Shown: positions 34,796-43,606 of the stretch, piece by piece
Numbering within the stretch: the stretch's first letter is position 1
How the letters are laid out: every line of letters starts with the position of its first letter
NCBI RefSeq assembly: GCF_001050345.1
Contig: NZ_LFMW01000021.1
Location: forward strand, 124,001-188,000
DNA from: Pseudomonas fildesensis
GTDB taxonomy: Bacteria > Pseudomonadota > Gammaproteobacteria > Pseudomonadales > Pseudomonadaceae
Length of the DNA stretch: 64,000 nucleotides
Reading direction: 5' to 3'
Program-made: the position numbers and the translations under genes
The notes under the pieces: generated by a model
Seen by the model: the letters and a program-made list of their open reading frames with translations, nothing else
The model's database searches: none
What the model was told of the DNA's origin: nothing

Positions 34796-36294
34796 ACGCC
34801 CTCGTCCTTGAGCAGGGGAGAGCCCGCACCCATGTAGATCGGGATGCCACGAAGTACGCCCTGGAAGTTATCCAGGGGCTCGCCGATGGTCAGGCCGCGC
34901 CCGCTGATTCGGTACTCACGAATCGTCGATTCGTGGGCGCCGGTGCGTTTCTTGATGATCGAAATCGCGCGGCGAACCTTGCCCAGTGCTTCGAAGTAAC
35001 GCAGCAGGATCACCGTATCGGCGAGGTACGTGATGTCCACGGGGGCCTGCATGTCGCCGACCAGCCCGTGCTGGGCAACGGTCATGAACGTCGCGGCGCC
35101 GCGGCGGTTGAGGTACAGCAGCAACTCGTGCATGTGCAGGATAAGCGCGTTTTCTTCCGGCATCGCCGCCTGGTAACCGTTGATGCTGTCGATGACCACG
35201 GTTTTGATCCCGCGCTCATCAACACAACGCCGCACCCGGTGGGAGAACTCGCCCGGAGACAATTCGGCAGCGTCCACCTGCTCGATCAGCAGGTTGCCGG
35301 TGGCTTGCAGGGCGGCGAGGTCGATGCCCATGTTTTTCATGCGTTCGAACAGCAACCCCAACTCTTCATCGAAAATAAACAGAGCAGCTTTTTCACCACG
35401 GGCCACCGCAGCGGCGGCAAAGATCATCGAGATCAGCGACTTGCCGGTGCCGGCCGGGCCGAGGATCAAACTGCTGGAGCCGGTTTCGACTCCGCCCCCT
35501 ATCAAGGCATCCATTTCGGGTATGCCGCTGCTCAGGGTTTCACGGAGGTAGCCGCCGCGATGTTCGGCCGCAATCAGGCGCGGGAACACGTGAATGCCGT
35601 CTTCCATGATGGTGAAGTCGTGAAAACCGCCGCGGTATTTCTGGCCCCGGTACTTCACGATGCGCACGCGGCGCCGTTCAGCGCCGTAGCTGGGCGTCAA
35701 TTCTTCCAGGCGAACCACCCCGTGGGCCACGCTGTGTACGGTCTTATCCAGGGATTCGGTGGTGAGGTCGTCGAGCAGCAGCACGGTGGCGTCGTAGCGC
35801 ACGAAATAGTGCTTGATCGCCAGGATCTGACGGCGGTAACGCAGCGAACTTTGCGCGAGCAGTCGAATCTCCGACAGGCTGTCGATCACCACGCGGGTCG
35901 GCTTGACCTTTTCGACCACTTCAAAGATCTGCCGCGTGGCCTCGCCCAGTTCCAGGTCGGAGGAGTACAGCAGGCTTTGCTGATGCTCGGCGTTGAGCAG
36001 GCTTTCCGGCGGGGTCAGCTCGAAGATATGGATATTGTCATCCAGGTCCCAACCATGGGACTCGGCGCCCTGACGCAACTCGCGCTCGGTCTCCGAGAGG
36101 GTGATATACAAGGACCGCTCACCATTTTTCGCCCCGGCCTGGAGGAAGTGCAGCGCCACAGTGGTTTTACCTGTGCCGGGTTCGCCTTCCAGCAGGAACA
36201 GGTGGCTGCGCGAGAGTCCCCCGGAAAGAATGTCATCAAGACCTTCGATACCGGTGGCCGCTTTTTCAGTGAACAGCGCTTTGGATGTAGACAA
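34792..36294 (-). CDS. kaiC: KaiC-like double-domain RecA-type ATPase
   Basis: A 500-residue protein with two RecA-like KaiC domains. The first Walker A is GEPGTGKTT (Lys43) and the second GPAGTGKS (Lys285). Acidic catalytic pairs lie in SETERELR and FDEELGLL, and the Walker B-type VVIDSLSE and VVIDSINGYQ are present. This is the CI-CII layout of cyanobacterial KaiC; outside cyanobacteria such proteins work with kinases in stress or surface-behaviour control. No kaiA or kaiB gene is in the window. The start is a TTG at 36294 with AGGG 8 nt upstream, since no ATG fits and this puts the CI domain at the usual place. It is coupled to the hybrid kinase. Confidence 0.88.
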   Translation of the reverse strand: MSTSKALFTEKAATGIEGLDDILSGGLSRSHLFLLEGEPGTGKTTVALHFLQAGAKNGERSLYITLSETERELRQGAESHGWDLDDNIHIFELTPPESLLNAEHQQSLLYSSDLELGEATRQIFEVVEKVKPTRVVIDSLSEIRLLAQSSLRYRRQILAIKHYFVRYDATVLLLDDLTTESLDKTVHSVAHGVVRLEELTPSYGAERRRVRIVKYRGQKYRGGFHDFTIMEDGIHVFPRLIAAEHRGGYLRETLSSGIPEMDALIGGGVETGSSSLILGPAGTGKSLISMIFAAAAVARGEKAALFIFDEELGLLFERMKNMGIDLAALQATGNLLIEQVDAAELSPGEFSHRVRRCVDERGIKTVVIDSINGYQAAMPEENALILHMHELLLYLNRRGAATFMTVAQHGLVGDMQAPVDITYLADTVILLRYFEALGKVRRAISIIKKRTGAHESTIREYRISGRGLTIGEPLDNFQGVLRGIPIYMGAGSPLLKDEGV

Positions 36295-36512
36295 GAAGTA
36301 CCCTCGGGTCACGTACAAATAGAGAAGGGCGCGCCACCCCAGGCACGCCATAAACTCTTGACCGTGGAGGATTGTGACGGTTCAACACTTCGTAATATTT
36401 GTACATTCACTCTTGGTTTGTAGGGGATAGTGAACGGTAACGCGGGTTTGCTGAATAAACGCGGGGACTGGTCGTTTTTTACCGGCAAGCGGCCTCCTAC
36501 AAGAGGACGGCT

Positions 36513-37571
36513 TCAGAGGCCTTGTTGCAGGGCTGGATCGTCCGGGTTCTGCTGCTCCAGTTGTGCAAGCAATACCTGCACATTCTGCAACTGGCCGCTT
36601 TCTTGCCAGTAGTTGACCAGCAGTACCCGCGCCTTGCGATTGGCGGGGTGGCGCTGGATGATTTCTTCCAACTGGCGCTGGGCGGCTTCCAGTTCCTGCT
36701 GGGCGTGCAGGGTGGTGGCCAGGTCGTAGCGATAATCCTGATTGTCCGGCTCCAGCTCCACTGCCCTGGATAAACCGAGGAGCGCGTAAGGCCGCTCGCC
36801 ATGGTGCAACAACCACAGGCCCAGGGCATGTTGCAGATAAGCCGACTCAGGGTGCGCCGCCAATTGCCGCGCCAGCAGTTGGCGGGATTCGTCGGTCTTG
36901 CCTTGTTTATCCAGCAGTTCGATTTGCGCCACCACTGCCTGAAGGTTGTCCGGCTGCAAACGCATCGCCTGCTCCAGCGCATGTTGCGCATCCGGCAGCA
37001 GCGCGCTGTGGATGTACAGGCGCGCGAGCTGGATCCAGCCTTCGGCCGTTTCGGGCTGAGCCTTGAGTTTTTTCACAAACTCCTCGAGCACCTGCTGCAA
37101 CGGCCCGAAATACAGGCCCAGGGTATCCGGTGAAAGGCCAAGCAAGGCATTGGCGGCGGTAAAGCGTACGCTTTGCTCGGGGTCATCCAGCAGCGGGCCG
37201 AGCAATAGCGTGCGCTGGCCGCTAGGTACCAGGCCGACGATGCTGTGAATCGCCGCCTCGCGCACCCTCGGCGAGTCGTTTGCCAGGTCCTTGTCGGCCA
37301 GTTTCAGCGCCTGGGGGCTAGGGTAGTTGGGCAATTCGACATGCAAGGTCGCGCGGCGCTCATCGGACAGGTCCGGCCGGCCCAGCTGCTGATACAGCAC
37401 GCGGGCAGCACCGGGTTCACCGTTATGCGCCTGTTTCAGGGCTTTCGAATAACCATGCGCAATGGCAGGAGGCACCGCCACCGGGGTGGAGCGGGAGAAA
37501 TACCAGGTGATCAGCACAATCAACAACAGGGCGCACAGGCCGACGATGGAGTAACGGCGTGACTTTGACAT
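36513..37571 (-). CDS. Membrane-anchored TPR/HEAT-like repeat protein
   Basis: A 352-residue protein with one N-terminal membrane helix (GLCALLLIVLITWYF, residues 11-25) and a periplasmic body. A HEAT-like region (about 95-155: SPRVREAAIHSI, EQSVRFTAANALL) is followed by tetratricopeptide repeats (about 175-345: AEGWIQLARLYI, AYLQHALGLWL, DYRYDLATTL, RKARVLLVNYW). Such proteins act as scaffolds; some similar ones sit beside respiratory or cytochrome-maturation genes, but none lies here. The first ATG gives a normal membrane anchor. Neighbouring genes give no hint of function. Confidence 0.85.
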   Translation of the reverse strand: MSKSRRYSIVGLCALLLIVLITWYFSRSTPVAVPPAIAHGYSKALKQAHNGEPGAARVLYQQLGRPDLSDERRATLHVELPNYPSPQALKLADKDLANDSPRVREAAIHSIVGLVPSGQRTLLLGPLLDDPEQSVRFTAANALLGLSPDTLGLYFGPLQQVLEEFVKKLKAQPETAEGWIQLARLYIHSALLPDAQHALEQAMRLQPDNLQAVVAQIELLDKQGKTDESRQLLARQLAAHPESAYLQHALGLWLLHHGERPYALLGLSRAVELEPDNQDYRYDLATTLHAQQELEAAQRQLEEIIQRHPANRKARVLLVNYWQESGQLQNVQVLLAQLEQQNPDDPALQQGL

Positions 37572-37896
37572 TCAGGCGTCCGAAAGCTTGGGCAGCTAGG
37601 GCAAAGTCGCAAGCTTCGGTCAGACCACCGCGAGTGTCAAACCCGCATCAGGCGATCATTGGCGCAAGGCTTCTTCGGTGGCGCAGGCGCTCAGGTTAGA
37701 AGCTGGCGGGCAACCCGTCCAATCGCTTGGGCCGACCGGCTGATCGGCGGGGTCTATGATTAAAGCGCATTGGCCAAACCAGTCAGCCATGTTGATGGCT
37801 TTGACCATTGCCGCTCAAGAGCTCTAGAGCGACTATTTCCACGATTCGTGTCCTGAAAAGCGTCCTGACAATAACAATACTCAAGGATTTGAAACG
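37572..37896. other. 325-bp spacer upstream of the acyl-CoA operon
   Basis: No open frame with a credible start is seen. The sequence holds the promoters of the divergent TPR gene and of the acyl-CoA ligase operon. CTCAAGGAT about 13 nt before the 37897 ATG supplies a weak ribosome site (AAGGA). No convincing operator could be assigned. Confidence 0.45.
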
Positions 37897-39546
37897 ATGC
37901 GTGATTATTTGGCTGCCACCACCGAGTTTGATTACCAGCACACCGTTGATGCCGCCTTGGCCGGCAACCTGCAGGGGCTCAACGCCTGTGTCGAATGCTG
38001 CGACCGGCATGCATTGCCCGGTCGCATCGCGTTGTTCTGGGAGAGCAAGGACGGGCGCAGCGCCACGTCGACCTTCAGCGACCTGCAGGACCAGGCTGCA
38101 CGCTTCGCCAATTTCCTGCTGGCCCAGGGCGTAAAACGCGGTGACAAGGTGGCGGGGCTGTTACCCCGTACCGCCGAGTTGCTGGTGGTGGTGTTCGCCA
38201 CCTGGCGCATTGGCGCTGTGTATCAGCCGCTGTTTACCGCCTTCGGCCCCAAGGCCATCGAACACCGCTTGAGCAGCTCCGGCGCAGCGTTGGTGGTCAC
38301 CGACGCGGTGAACCGCCCCAAGCTCGCAGAAGTGGAAGGCTGCCCGACTATTGTCACGGTCACTGGCGCCAAGGGTGAAGGGCTGGTGCGCGGCGACTTC
38401 AGTTTCTGGGCCGAACTGCCTAATTATTCCAACCTCTGCGAACCCGTGTTACTGGGTGCCGAAGACCCGTTTCTGTTGATGTTCACCTCAGGCACCACCG
38501 GCCCGTCGAAAGCCCTGTCGGTGCCGCTCAAAGCGATCGTCGCGTTCCAGAGCTACACCCGTGACGCGGTCGACCTGCGCCCGGAAGACGCGTTCTGGAA
38601 CGTCGCCGACCCGGGTTGGGCCTACGGCATCTATTTCGGCGTGACCGGGCCGTTGTCCATGGGCCACCCGATTACCTTCTACGATGGCCCGTTCACCCTG
38701 GAAAGCACCTGCCGGGTGATCAACAAATACGCGATTACCAACCTGACTGGCTCGCCGACTGCGTATCGCCTGCTGATTGCCGGGGGCGAACAGTTCGCCC
38801 GCTCCATCAAGGGCAAGCTGCGCATCGTCAGCAGCGCCGGCGAGCCGCTGAACCCGGAAGTGATCCGCTGGTTTGCCGACAACCTCGGTGTGACCATCCA
38901 CGACCACTACGGTCAGACCGAGCTGGGCATGGTCCTGTGCAACCACCATGGCCTGGAGCATCCGGTGCACATCGGCTCTGCGGGCTTTGCCTCGCCAGGC
39001 CACCGCATTGTGGTGCTCGACGACGATCATCAAGAGTTGCCTGCCGGTGTGCCGGGCATTCTCGCCATTGACCGCGAGCAATCGCCGATGTGCTGGTTCG
39101 CAGGCTATGACGGCGTGAAAACCAAGGCGTTTGTCGGCCAGTACTACTTGAGCGGCGACACGGTGGAATTGAACCCCGACGGCAGCATCAGCTTTGTCGG
39201 GCGCAGCGACGATGTGATCACTACCTCCGGCTACCGCGTGGGCCCGTTCGACGTGGAAAGCGCGCTGGTCGAACACCCGGCCGTGATCGAAGCGGCCGTG
39301 GTCGGCAAGCCCGATGCGGAACGCACCGAGTTGGTAAAAGCCTTCGTAGTGATCAACGCGCAATACCGCGCCACCCCGGAATTGGCCGAGGAGCTGCGCC
39401 AACACGTGCGCAAGCGCCTCGCTGCCCATGCCTACCCGCGGGAAATCGAATTTGTCAGTGACTTGCCCAAGACCCCGAGCGGCAAGCTGCAACGCTTTAT
39501 CTTGCGTAATCAGGAAATCGCCAAAGCCCAGGCTGCGGTGGCTTGA
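37897..39546 (+). CDS. Acyl-CoA synthetase (AMP-binding), short branched-chain acid type
   Basis: A 549-residue ligase that forms acyl-CoA from a free acid, ATP and CoA. The phosphate-binding loop FTSGTTGPSKA, the adenine motif DHYGQTELGM, the hinge FVGRSDDVITTSGYRVGP and the catalytic Lys in PKTPSGKLQR are all present. It heads an operon with an SDR, thiolase, acyl-CoA dehydrogenase and enoyl-CoA hydratase. The order matches the P. putida fadDx/fadB2x/fadAx/fadE/fadB1x block (PP_2213-2217), linked to isoleucine breakdown. That points to a short branched acid such as 2-methylbutyrate as substrate; this is inferred from context. Confidence 0.92.
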   Translation: MRDYLAATTEFDYQHTVDAALAGNLQGLNACVECCDRHALPGRIALFWESKDGRSATSTFSDLQDQAARFANFLLAQGVKRGDKVAGLLPRTAELLVVVFATWRIGAVYQPLFTAFGPKAIEHRLSSSGAALVVTDAVNRPKLAEVEGCPTIVTVTGAKGEGLVRGDFSFWAELPNYSNLCEPVLLGAEDPFLLMFTSGTTGPSKALSVPLKAIVAFQSYTRDAVDLRPEDAFWNVADPGWAYGIYFGVTGPLSMGHPITFYDGPFTLESTCRVINKYAITNLTGSPTAYRLLIAGGEQFARSIKGKLRIVSSAGEPLNPEVIRWFADNLGVTIHDHYGQTELGMVLCNHHGLEHPVHIGSAGFASPGHRIVVLDDDHQELPAGVPGILAIDREQSPMCWFAGYDGVKTKAFVGQYYLSGDTVELNPDGSISFVGRSDDVITTSGYRVGPFDVESALVEHPAVIEAAVVGKPDAERTELVKAFVVINAQYRATPELAEELRQHVRKRLAAHAYPREIEFVSDLPKTPSGKLQRFILRNQEIAKAQAAVA

Positions 39547-39564
39547 TCCACTTTTAAGGAAACA

Positions 39565-40335
39565 ATGATGCAGATTGAAAACAAGGTTTTTCTGGTCAGC
39601 GGCGGCGCCTCTGGCCTCGGCGCGGCCACCGCTGAAATGCTCGTCGCCGCCGGTGCCAAGGTGATGCTGGTGGACCTGAATGCCGACGCTGTCGCAGCCA
39701 AGGCCAAACAACTGGGTGACAACGCCCGCAGCGCCGTGGCCGATATCAGCCAGGAAGCCGCTGCCGAAGCGGCCGTGCAAGCCGCCGTTGCAGCCTTTGG
39801 TGGCTTGCACGGGCTGGTGAACTGCGCCGGCGTGGTGCGCGGCGAGAAGATCCTCGGCAAGAACGGCCCCCATGGGTTGGCCAGCTTTGCCCAGGTGATC
39901 AACGTCAACCTGATCGGTAGCTTTAACCTGCTGCGCCTGGCCGCTGCGGCCATTGCGCAAACCGAAGCGAATGCTGACGGCGAGCGCGGCGTGATCATCA
40001 ACACTGCCTCGGTGGCTGCGTTTGACGGGCAGATCGGCCAAGCCGCGTATGCCGCCTCCAAGGGCGCGATTGCCAGCCTGACACTGCCCGCCGCGCGGGA
40101 ACTGGCGCGCTTTGGCATTCGGGTGATGACCATCGCCCCTGGCATCTTCGAAACCCCGATGATGGCCGGCATGACCCCCGAAGTGCGTGATTCCCTCGCG
40201 GCAGGCGTGCCGTTCCCGCCACGCCTGGGCAAACCCGCCGAGTACGCCGCGCTGGTGCGGCACATCATTGAAAACAGCATGCTCAATGGCGAGGTGATCC
40301 GTCTTGACGGTGCCTTGCGCATGGCGGCCAAGTAA
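39565..40335 (+). CDS. SDR-family 3-hydroxyacyl-CoA dehydrogenase (type II)
   Basis: A 256-residue classical SDR. The cofactor motif GGASGLGAAT, the NCAGVV strand, the catalytic Ser in NTASVAAFDGQ and Tyr/Lys in AAYAASKGAI are all intact, in contrast to the atypical SDR at 4703. The sequence is close to the human HSD17B10 / 2-methyl-3-hydroxybutyryl-CoA dehydrogenase type, which oxidises the 3-hydroxy intermediate of isoleucine breakdown with NAD+. AAGGA lies just before the double ATG; the second ATG (39568) is equally possible. It lies 18 nt after the ligase and 12 nt before the thiolase. Confidence 0.93.
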   Translation: MMQIENKVFLVSGGASGLGAATAEMLVAAGAKVMLVDLNADAVAAKAKQLGDNARSAVADISQEAAAEAAVQAAVAAFGGLHGLVNCAGVVRGEKILGKNGPHGLASFAQVINVNLIGSFNLLRLAAAAIAQTEANADGERGVIINTASVAAFDGQIGQAAYAASKGAIASLTLPAARELARFGIRVMTIAPGIFETPMMAGMTPEVRDSLAAGVPFPPRLGKPAEYAALVRHIIENSMLNGEVIRLDGALRMAAK

Positions 40336-40347
40336 GGAGGATTTTTC

Positions 40348-41532
40348 ATGACCGATCCCATTGTTATTGTCAGCGCCGTACGCACGCCCATGGGCGGGTT
40401 CCAGGGCGACCTCAAAGGCCTGACCGCGCCGCAACTGGGCTCCGCCGCGATTCGCGCCGCCGTCGAGCGTGCCGGGATTGCCACCGATGCCGTGGACGAA
40501 GTGTTGTTCGGCTGCGTGCTGCCGGCCGGCCTGGGCCAGGCGCCTGCGCGTCAGGCCGCGCTGGGCGCCGGGCTCGACAAGGCGACACGTTGTACCACCC
40601 TCAACAAGATGTGCGGCTCAGGCATGGAAGCGACCATCCTGGCCCATGACTCGCTGCTGGCCGGCAGTGTCGACGTGGTGATTGCCGGCGGCATGGAAAG
40701 CATGTCCAACGCCCCGTACTTGCTGGACCGCGCCCGCAGCGGCTACCGCATGGGCCATGGCAAGGTGCTCGACCATATGTTCCTCGACGGCCTGGAAGAT
40801 GCCTACGACAAGGGCCGCCTGATGGGCACCTATGCCGAAGACTGCGCCCTGCATAACGGCTTTACCCGTGAAGCCCAGGACGCGTTTGCCATTGCCTCGT
40901 TGACCCGCGCGCAGGAGGCGATCACCCACGGCAGCTTCGCCGCCGAGATCGTCCCGGTGCAGGTCACAGTCGGCAAAGAGCAAAAAACCATCCTGCATGA
41001 CGAACAGCCACCCAAAGCCAAACCGGACAAGATCGCCAGCCTGAAACCCGCATTCCGCGAAGGCGGCACGGTGACGGCGGCCAACTCCAGCTCGATTTCC
41101 GACGGCGCGGCGGCCTTGCTGCTGATGCGTCAGTCCGAGGCGCAAAAGCGTGGGCTCAAACCCTTGGCGGTGATCCATGGGCACGCGGCGTTTGCCGACG
41201 AGCCGGGACTGTTTCCGGTGGCGCCAGTGGGGGCGATCCGCAAGCTGATGAGCAAGACCGGCTGGAACGTGGACGAAGTCGACCTGTTCGAAATCAACGA
41301 AGCCTTCGCCGTGGTCAGCCTGGTGACCATGAGCAAGCTGGAAATCCCCCACAGCAAGGTCAATATCCACGGCGGTGCCTGTGCCTTGGGCCACCCAATT
41401 GGCGCGTCCGGCGCACGCATCCTCGTGACCTTGCTCTCGGCCCTGCGCCAGAAAGGCCTCAAGCGTGGCGTTGCCGCCATCTGCATCGGCGGCGGTGAAG
41501 CCACGGCCATGGCCGTCGAATGCCTGTATTAA
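40348..41532 (+). CDS. Acetyl-CoA C-acyltransferase (thiolase)
   Basis: A 394-residue thiolase that cleaves 3-oxoacyl-CoA (here probably 2-methylacetoacetyl-CoA to acetyl-CoA plus propanoyl-CoA). The nucleophile Cys lies in LNKMCGSGMEA, the base His in HGGACALGHPIGASGAR and the second Cys in AAICIGGGEA. The length is standard for the family. AAGGAGG precedes the ATG by 8-9 nt, a very strong ribosome site. The place in the operon after the dehydrogenase matches the reaction order. Confidence 0.95.
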   Translation: MTDPIVIVSAVRTPMGGFQGDLKGLTAPQLGSAAIRAAVERAGIATDAVDEVLFGCVLPAGLGQAPARQAALGAGLDKATRCTTLNKMCGSGMEATILAHDSLLAGSVDVVIAGGMESMSNAPYLLDRARSGYRMGHGKVLDHMFLDGLEDAYDKGRLMGTYAEDCALHNGFTREAQDAFAIASLTRAQEAITHGSFAAEIVPVQVTVGKEQKTILHDEQPPKAKPDKIASLKPAFREGGTVTAANSSSISDGAAALLLMRQSEAQKRGLKPLAVIHGHAAFADEPGLFPVAPVGAIRKLMSKTGWNVDEVDLFEINEAFAVVSLVTMSKLEIPHSKVNIHGGACALGHPIGASGARILVTLLSALRQKGLKRGVAAICIGGGEATAMAVECLY

Positions 41533-41541
41533 GGATTGAAC

Positions 41542-42669
41542 ATGCTGCCCAATGACGAACAATTGCAAATCAGCGAAGCGGCCCGACAATTTGCCCAGGA
41601 ACGCCTGAAGCCGTTCGCCGCCGAGTGGGACCGCGAGCACCGCTTTCCCAAGGAAGCCATCGGTGAAATGGCCGAGTTGGGCTTTTTCGGCATGCTGGTG
41701 CCGGAACAGTGGGGCGGTTGCGACACCGGCTACCTGGCCTATGCCATGGCCCTGGAGGAGATCGCCGCCGGCGATGGCGCCTGCTCGACCATCATGAGCG
41801 TGCACAACTCGGTGGGTTGCGTGCCGATCCTCAAGTTTGGCAACGACCAACAGAAAGAGCAGTTCCTCAAGCCTCTGGCCAGCGGCGCGATGCTCGGTGC
41901 CTTTGCCCTCACCGAACCGCAGGCCGGTTCCGATGCCAGCAGCCTGAAAACCCGCGCGCGCCTTGAAGGCGACCATTACGTGCTGAACGGCTGCAAGCAG
42001 TTCATCACGTCCGGGCAGAACGCCGGGGTCGTGATTGTGTTTGCCGTGACCGACCCCGCAGCCGGCAAGCGAGGGATCAGCGCATTCATTGTGCCGACGG
42101 ATTCGCCGGGCTACACGGTGGCGCGGGTTGAGGACAAGCTCGGCCAGCATGCTTCGGACACCTGCCAGATCCTGTTTGAAGACGTGAAAGTGCCGGTGGC
42201 CAACCGTTTGGGCGAGGAGGGCGAAGGCTACAAGATCGCCCTGGCCAACCTCGAAGGTGGCCGTGTGGGCATCGCCTCGCAATCGGTAGGCATGGCCCGC
42301 GCCGCATTTGAAGCCGCGCGTGACTATGCGCGCGAGCGCGAAAGCTTCGGCAAAGCGCTGATCGAACACCAGGCCGTGGCCTTCCGCCTGGCCGACATGG
42401 CCACGCAAATCGCTGTCGCCCGGCAAATGGTGCATTACGCCGCCGCCCTGCGTGACAGCGGCAAGCCAGCCTTGGTCGAGGCCTCGATGGCCAAGTTATT
42501 TGCTTCGGAGATGGCCGAGAAAGTCTGCTCGGCCGCCTTGCAAACCTTGGGCGGTTACGGTTACCTGAGCGACTTCCCCTTGGAGCGGATCTACCGCGAT
42601 GTGCGGGTCTGCCAGATTTACGAAGGCACCAGCGATATTCAACGCATGGTCATCTCACGCAATCTTTAA
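41542..42669 (+). CDS. Acyl-CoA dehydrogenase (short/branched-chain)
   Basis: A 375-residue FAD enzyme that introduces the alpha-beta double bond in an acyl-CoA. The FAD/acyl motifs ALTEPQAGSDASS and FITSGQNAG, the GRVGIASQSVGMARAAFE helix and the catalytic Glu in YEGTSDIQRMVISR are present. The start at 41542 is used since AAGGA lies 7 nt before the ATG; a TTG two codons earlier is less likely. It is a paralogue of the dehydrogenase at 43607. In this operon 2-methylbutanoyl-CoA is the probable substrate. Confidence 0.93.
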   Translation: MLPNDEQLQISEAARQFAQERLKPFAAEWDREHRFPKEAIGEMAELGFFGMLVPEQWGGCDTGYLAYAMALEEIAAGDGACSTIMSVHNSVGCVPILKFGNDQQKEQFLKPLASGAMLGAFALTEPQAGSDASSLKTRARLEGDHYVLNGCKQFITSGQNAGVVIVFAVTDPAAGKRGISAFIVPTDSPGYTVARVEDKLGQHASDTCQILFEDVKVPVANRLGEEGEGYKIALANLEGGRVGIASQSVGMARAAFEAARDYARERESFGKALIEHQAVAFRLADMATQIAVARQMVHYAAALRDSGKPALVEASMAKLFASEMAEKVCSAALQTLGGYGYLSDFPLERIYRDVRVCQIYEGTSDIQRMVISRNL

Positions 42670-42680
42670 GGAGCCGATAC

Positions 42681-43454
42681 ATGAGTTACGAAACCATTTT
42701 GCTCGACGTTCAAGGCCGCGTTGGGCTGATTACCCTTAATCGTCCGCAAGCCCTGAATGCCTTGAATGCACAACTGGTCAGCGAGCTGAACCAGGCGCTG
42801 GATGGCCTGGAAGCCAACCCGCAAATCGGCTGCATCGTACTGACGGGCTCGAAAAAAGCCTTCGCTGCCGGCGCTGATATCAAGGAAATGGCCGAGCTGA
42901 CGTACCCGCAGATCTACTTGGACGACCTGTTCAGTGACAGTGACCGCGTGGCCAACCGCCGCAAGCCGATCATTGCTGCGGTCAACGGGTTTGCGTTGGG
43001 CGGCGGCTGCGAGCTGGCATTGATGTGCGACTTCATCCTGGCCGGCGACACCGCCAAGTTCGGCCAGCCGGAAATAAACCTCGGCGTGCTGCCGGGCATG
43101 GGCGGCACCCAGCGCCTGACCCGTGCGGTGGGCAAGGCCAAGGCCATGGAAATGTGCCTGACCGGGCGCTTCATCGATGCCGTGGAAGCGGAGCGTTGCG
43201 GGATCGTCGCGCGTATCGTACCAGCGGATGAACTGCTGGAAGAAGCGCTGAAAGTCGCCACGCTGATTGCCGGCAAGTCGGTGCCGATCAGCATGATGGT
43301 CAAGGAAAGTGTGAACCGTGCGTTTGAAGTGAGCCTGTCGGAAGGCGTGCGTTTTGAGCGCCGGGTATTCCATGCGGCGTTTGCCACGCTGGATCAGAAA
43401 GAAGGCATGGCGGCATTCGTGGCCAAGCGCGCGCCTGAATTCAAAGACCAATAA
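42681..43454 (+). CDS. Enoyl-CoA hydratase
   Basis: A 257-residue crotonase-fold hydratase. The oxyanion-hole segments AFAAGADIKEM and ALGGGCELALMCD and the paired acidic residues of the family (EINLGVLPGMGGTQRLTR region) are present. It hydrates the trans-2-enoyl-CoA made by the preceding dehydrogenase, completing the set needed for beta-oxidation of a short branched acid. GGAG lies 9 nt upstream of the ATG. It is the last gene of the operon and is followed by a REP cluster. Confidence 0.94.
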   Translation: MSYETILLDVQGRVGLITLNRPQALNALNAQLVSELNQALDGLEANPQIGCIVLTGSKKAFAAGADIKEMAELTYPQIYLDDLFSDSDRVANRRKPIIAAVNGFALGGGCELALMCDFILAGDTAKFGQPEINLGVLPGMGGTQRLTRAVGKAKAMEMCLTGRFIDAVEAERCGIVARIVPADELLEEALKVATLIAGKSVPISMMVKESVNRAFEVSLSEGVRFERRVFHAAFATLDQKEGMAAFVAKRAPEFKDQ

Positions 43455-43484
43455 CCCTGCTTCGGGGGCGTTTACTCGATCGTC

Positions 43485-43597
43485 GATCGTTCCCACGCTC
43501 CGCGTGGGAATGCATCCTGTGACGCTCCGCGTCACGCCTTTAAGAGCGGACGCAGAGCGTCCAGAGCGGCGTTCCCACGCCGAGCGTGGGAACGATC
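43485..43597. repeat. Cluster of four REP-like hairpins in a larger inverted repeat
   Basis: Four short stem-loops lie in a row. TTCCCACGC-TCC-GCGTGGGAA is at 43490-43510, GTGACGC-TCC-GCGTCAC at 43519-43535, GGACGC-AGA-GCGTCC at 43548-43562 and GTTCCCACGC-CGA-GCGTGGGAAC at 43571-43593. The outer pair is itself inverted (GATCGTTCCCACGC at 43485-43498 against GCGTGGGAACGATC at 43584-43597). This is the paired (REPIN-like) form of repeats common in fluorescent pseudomonads. It sits between two convergent operons and probably also protects or ends their transcripts. Confidence 0.85.
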
Positions 43598-43606
43598 AGT
43601 CTTCTA

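Noticed and set aside
38488..42435. Long minus-strand frames of 648 and 605 codons opposite the acyl-CoA operon
   Set aside because: Plus-strand genes in this stretch are complete, well spaced and have catalytic motifs; the antisense translations have none.
43485..43597. CRISPR-like repeat array
   Set aside because: The units are hairpins of different sequence in inverted order, not identical direct repeats with spacers.
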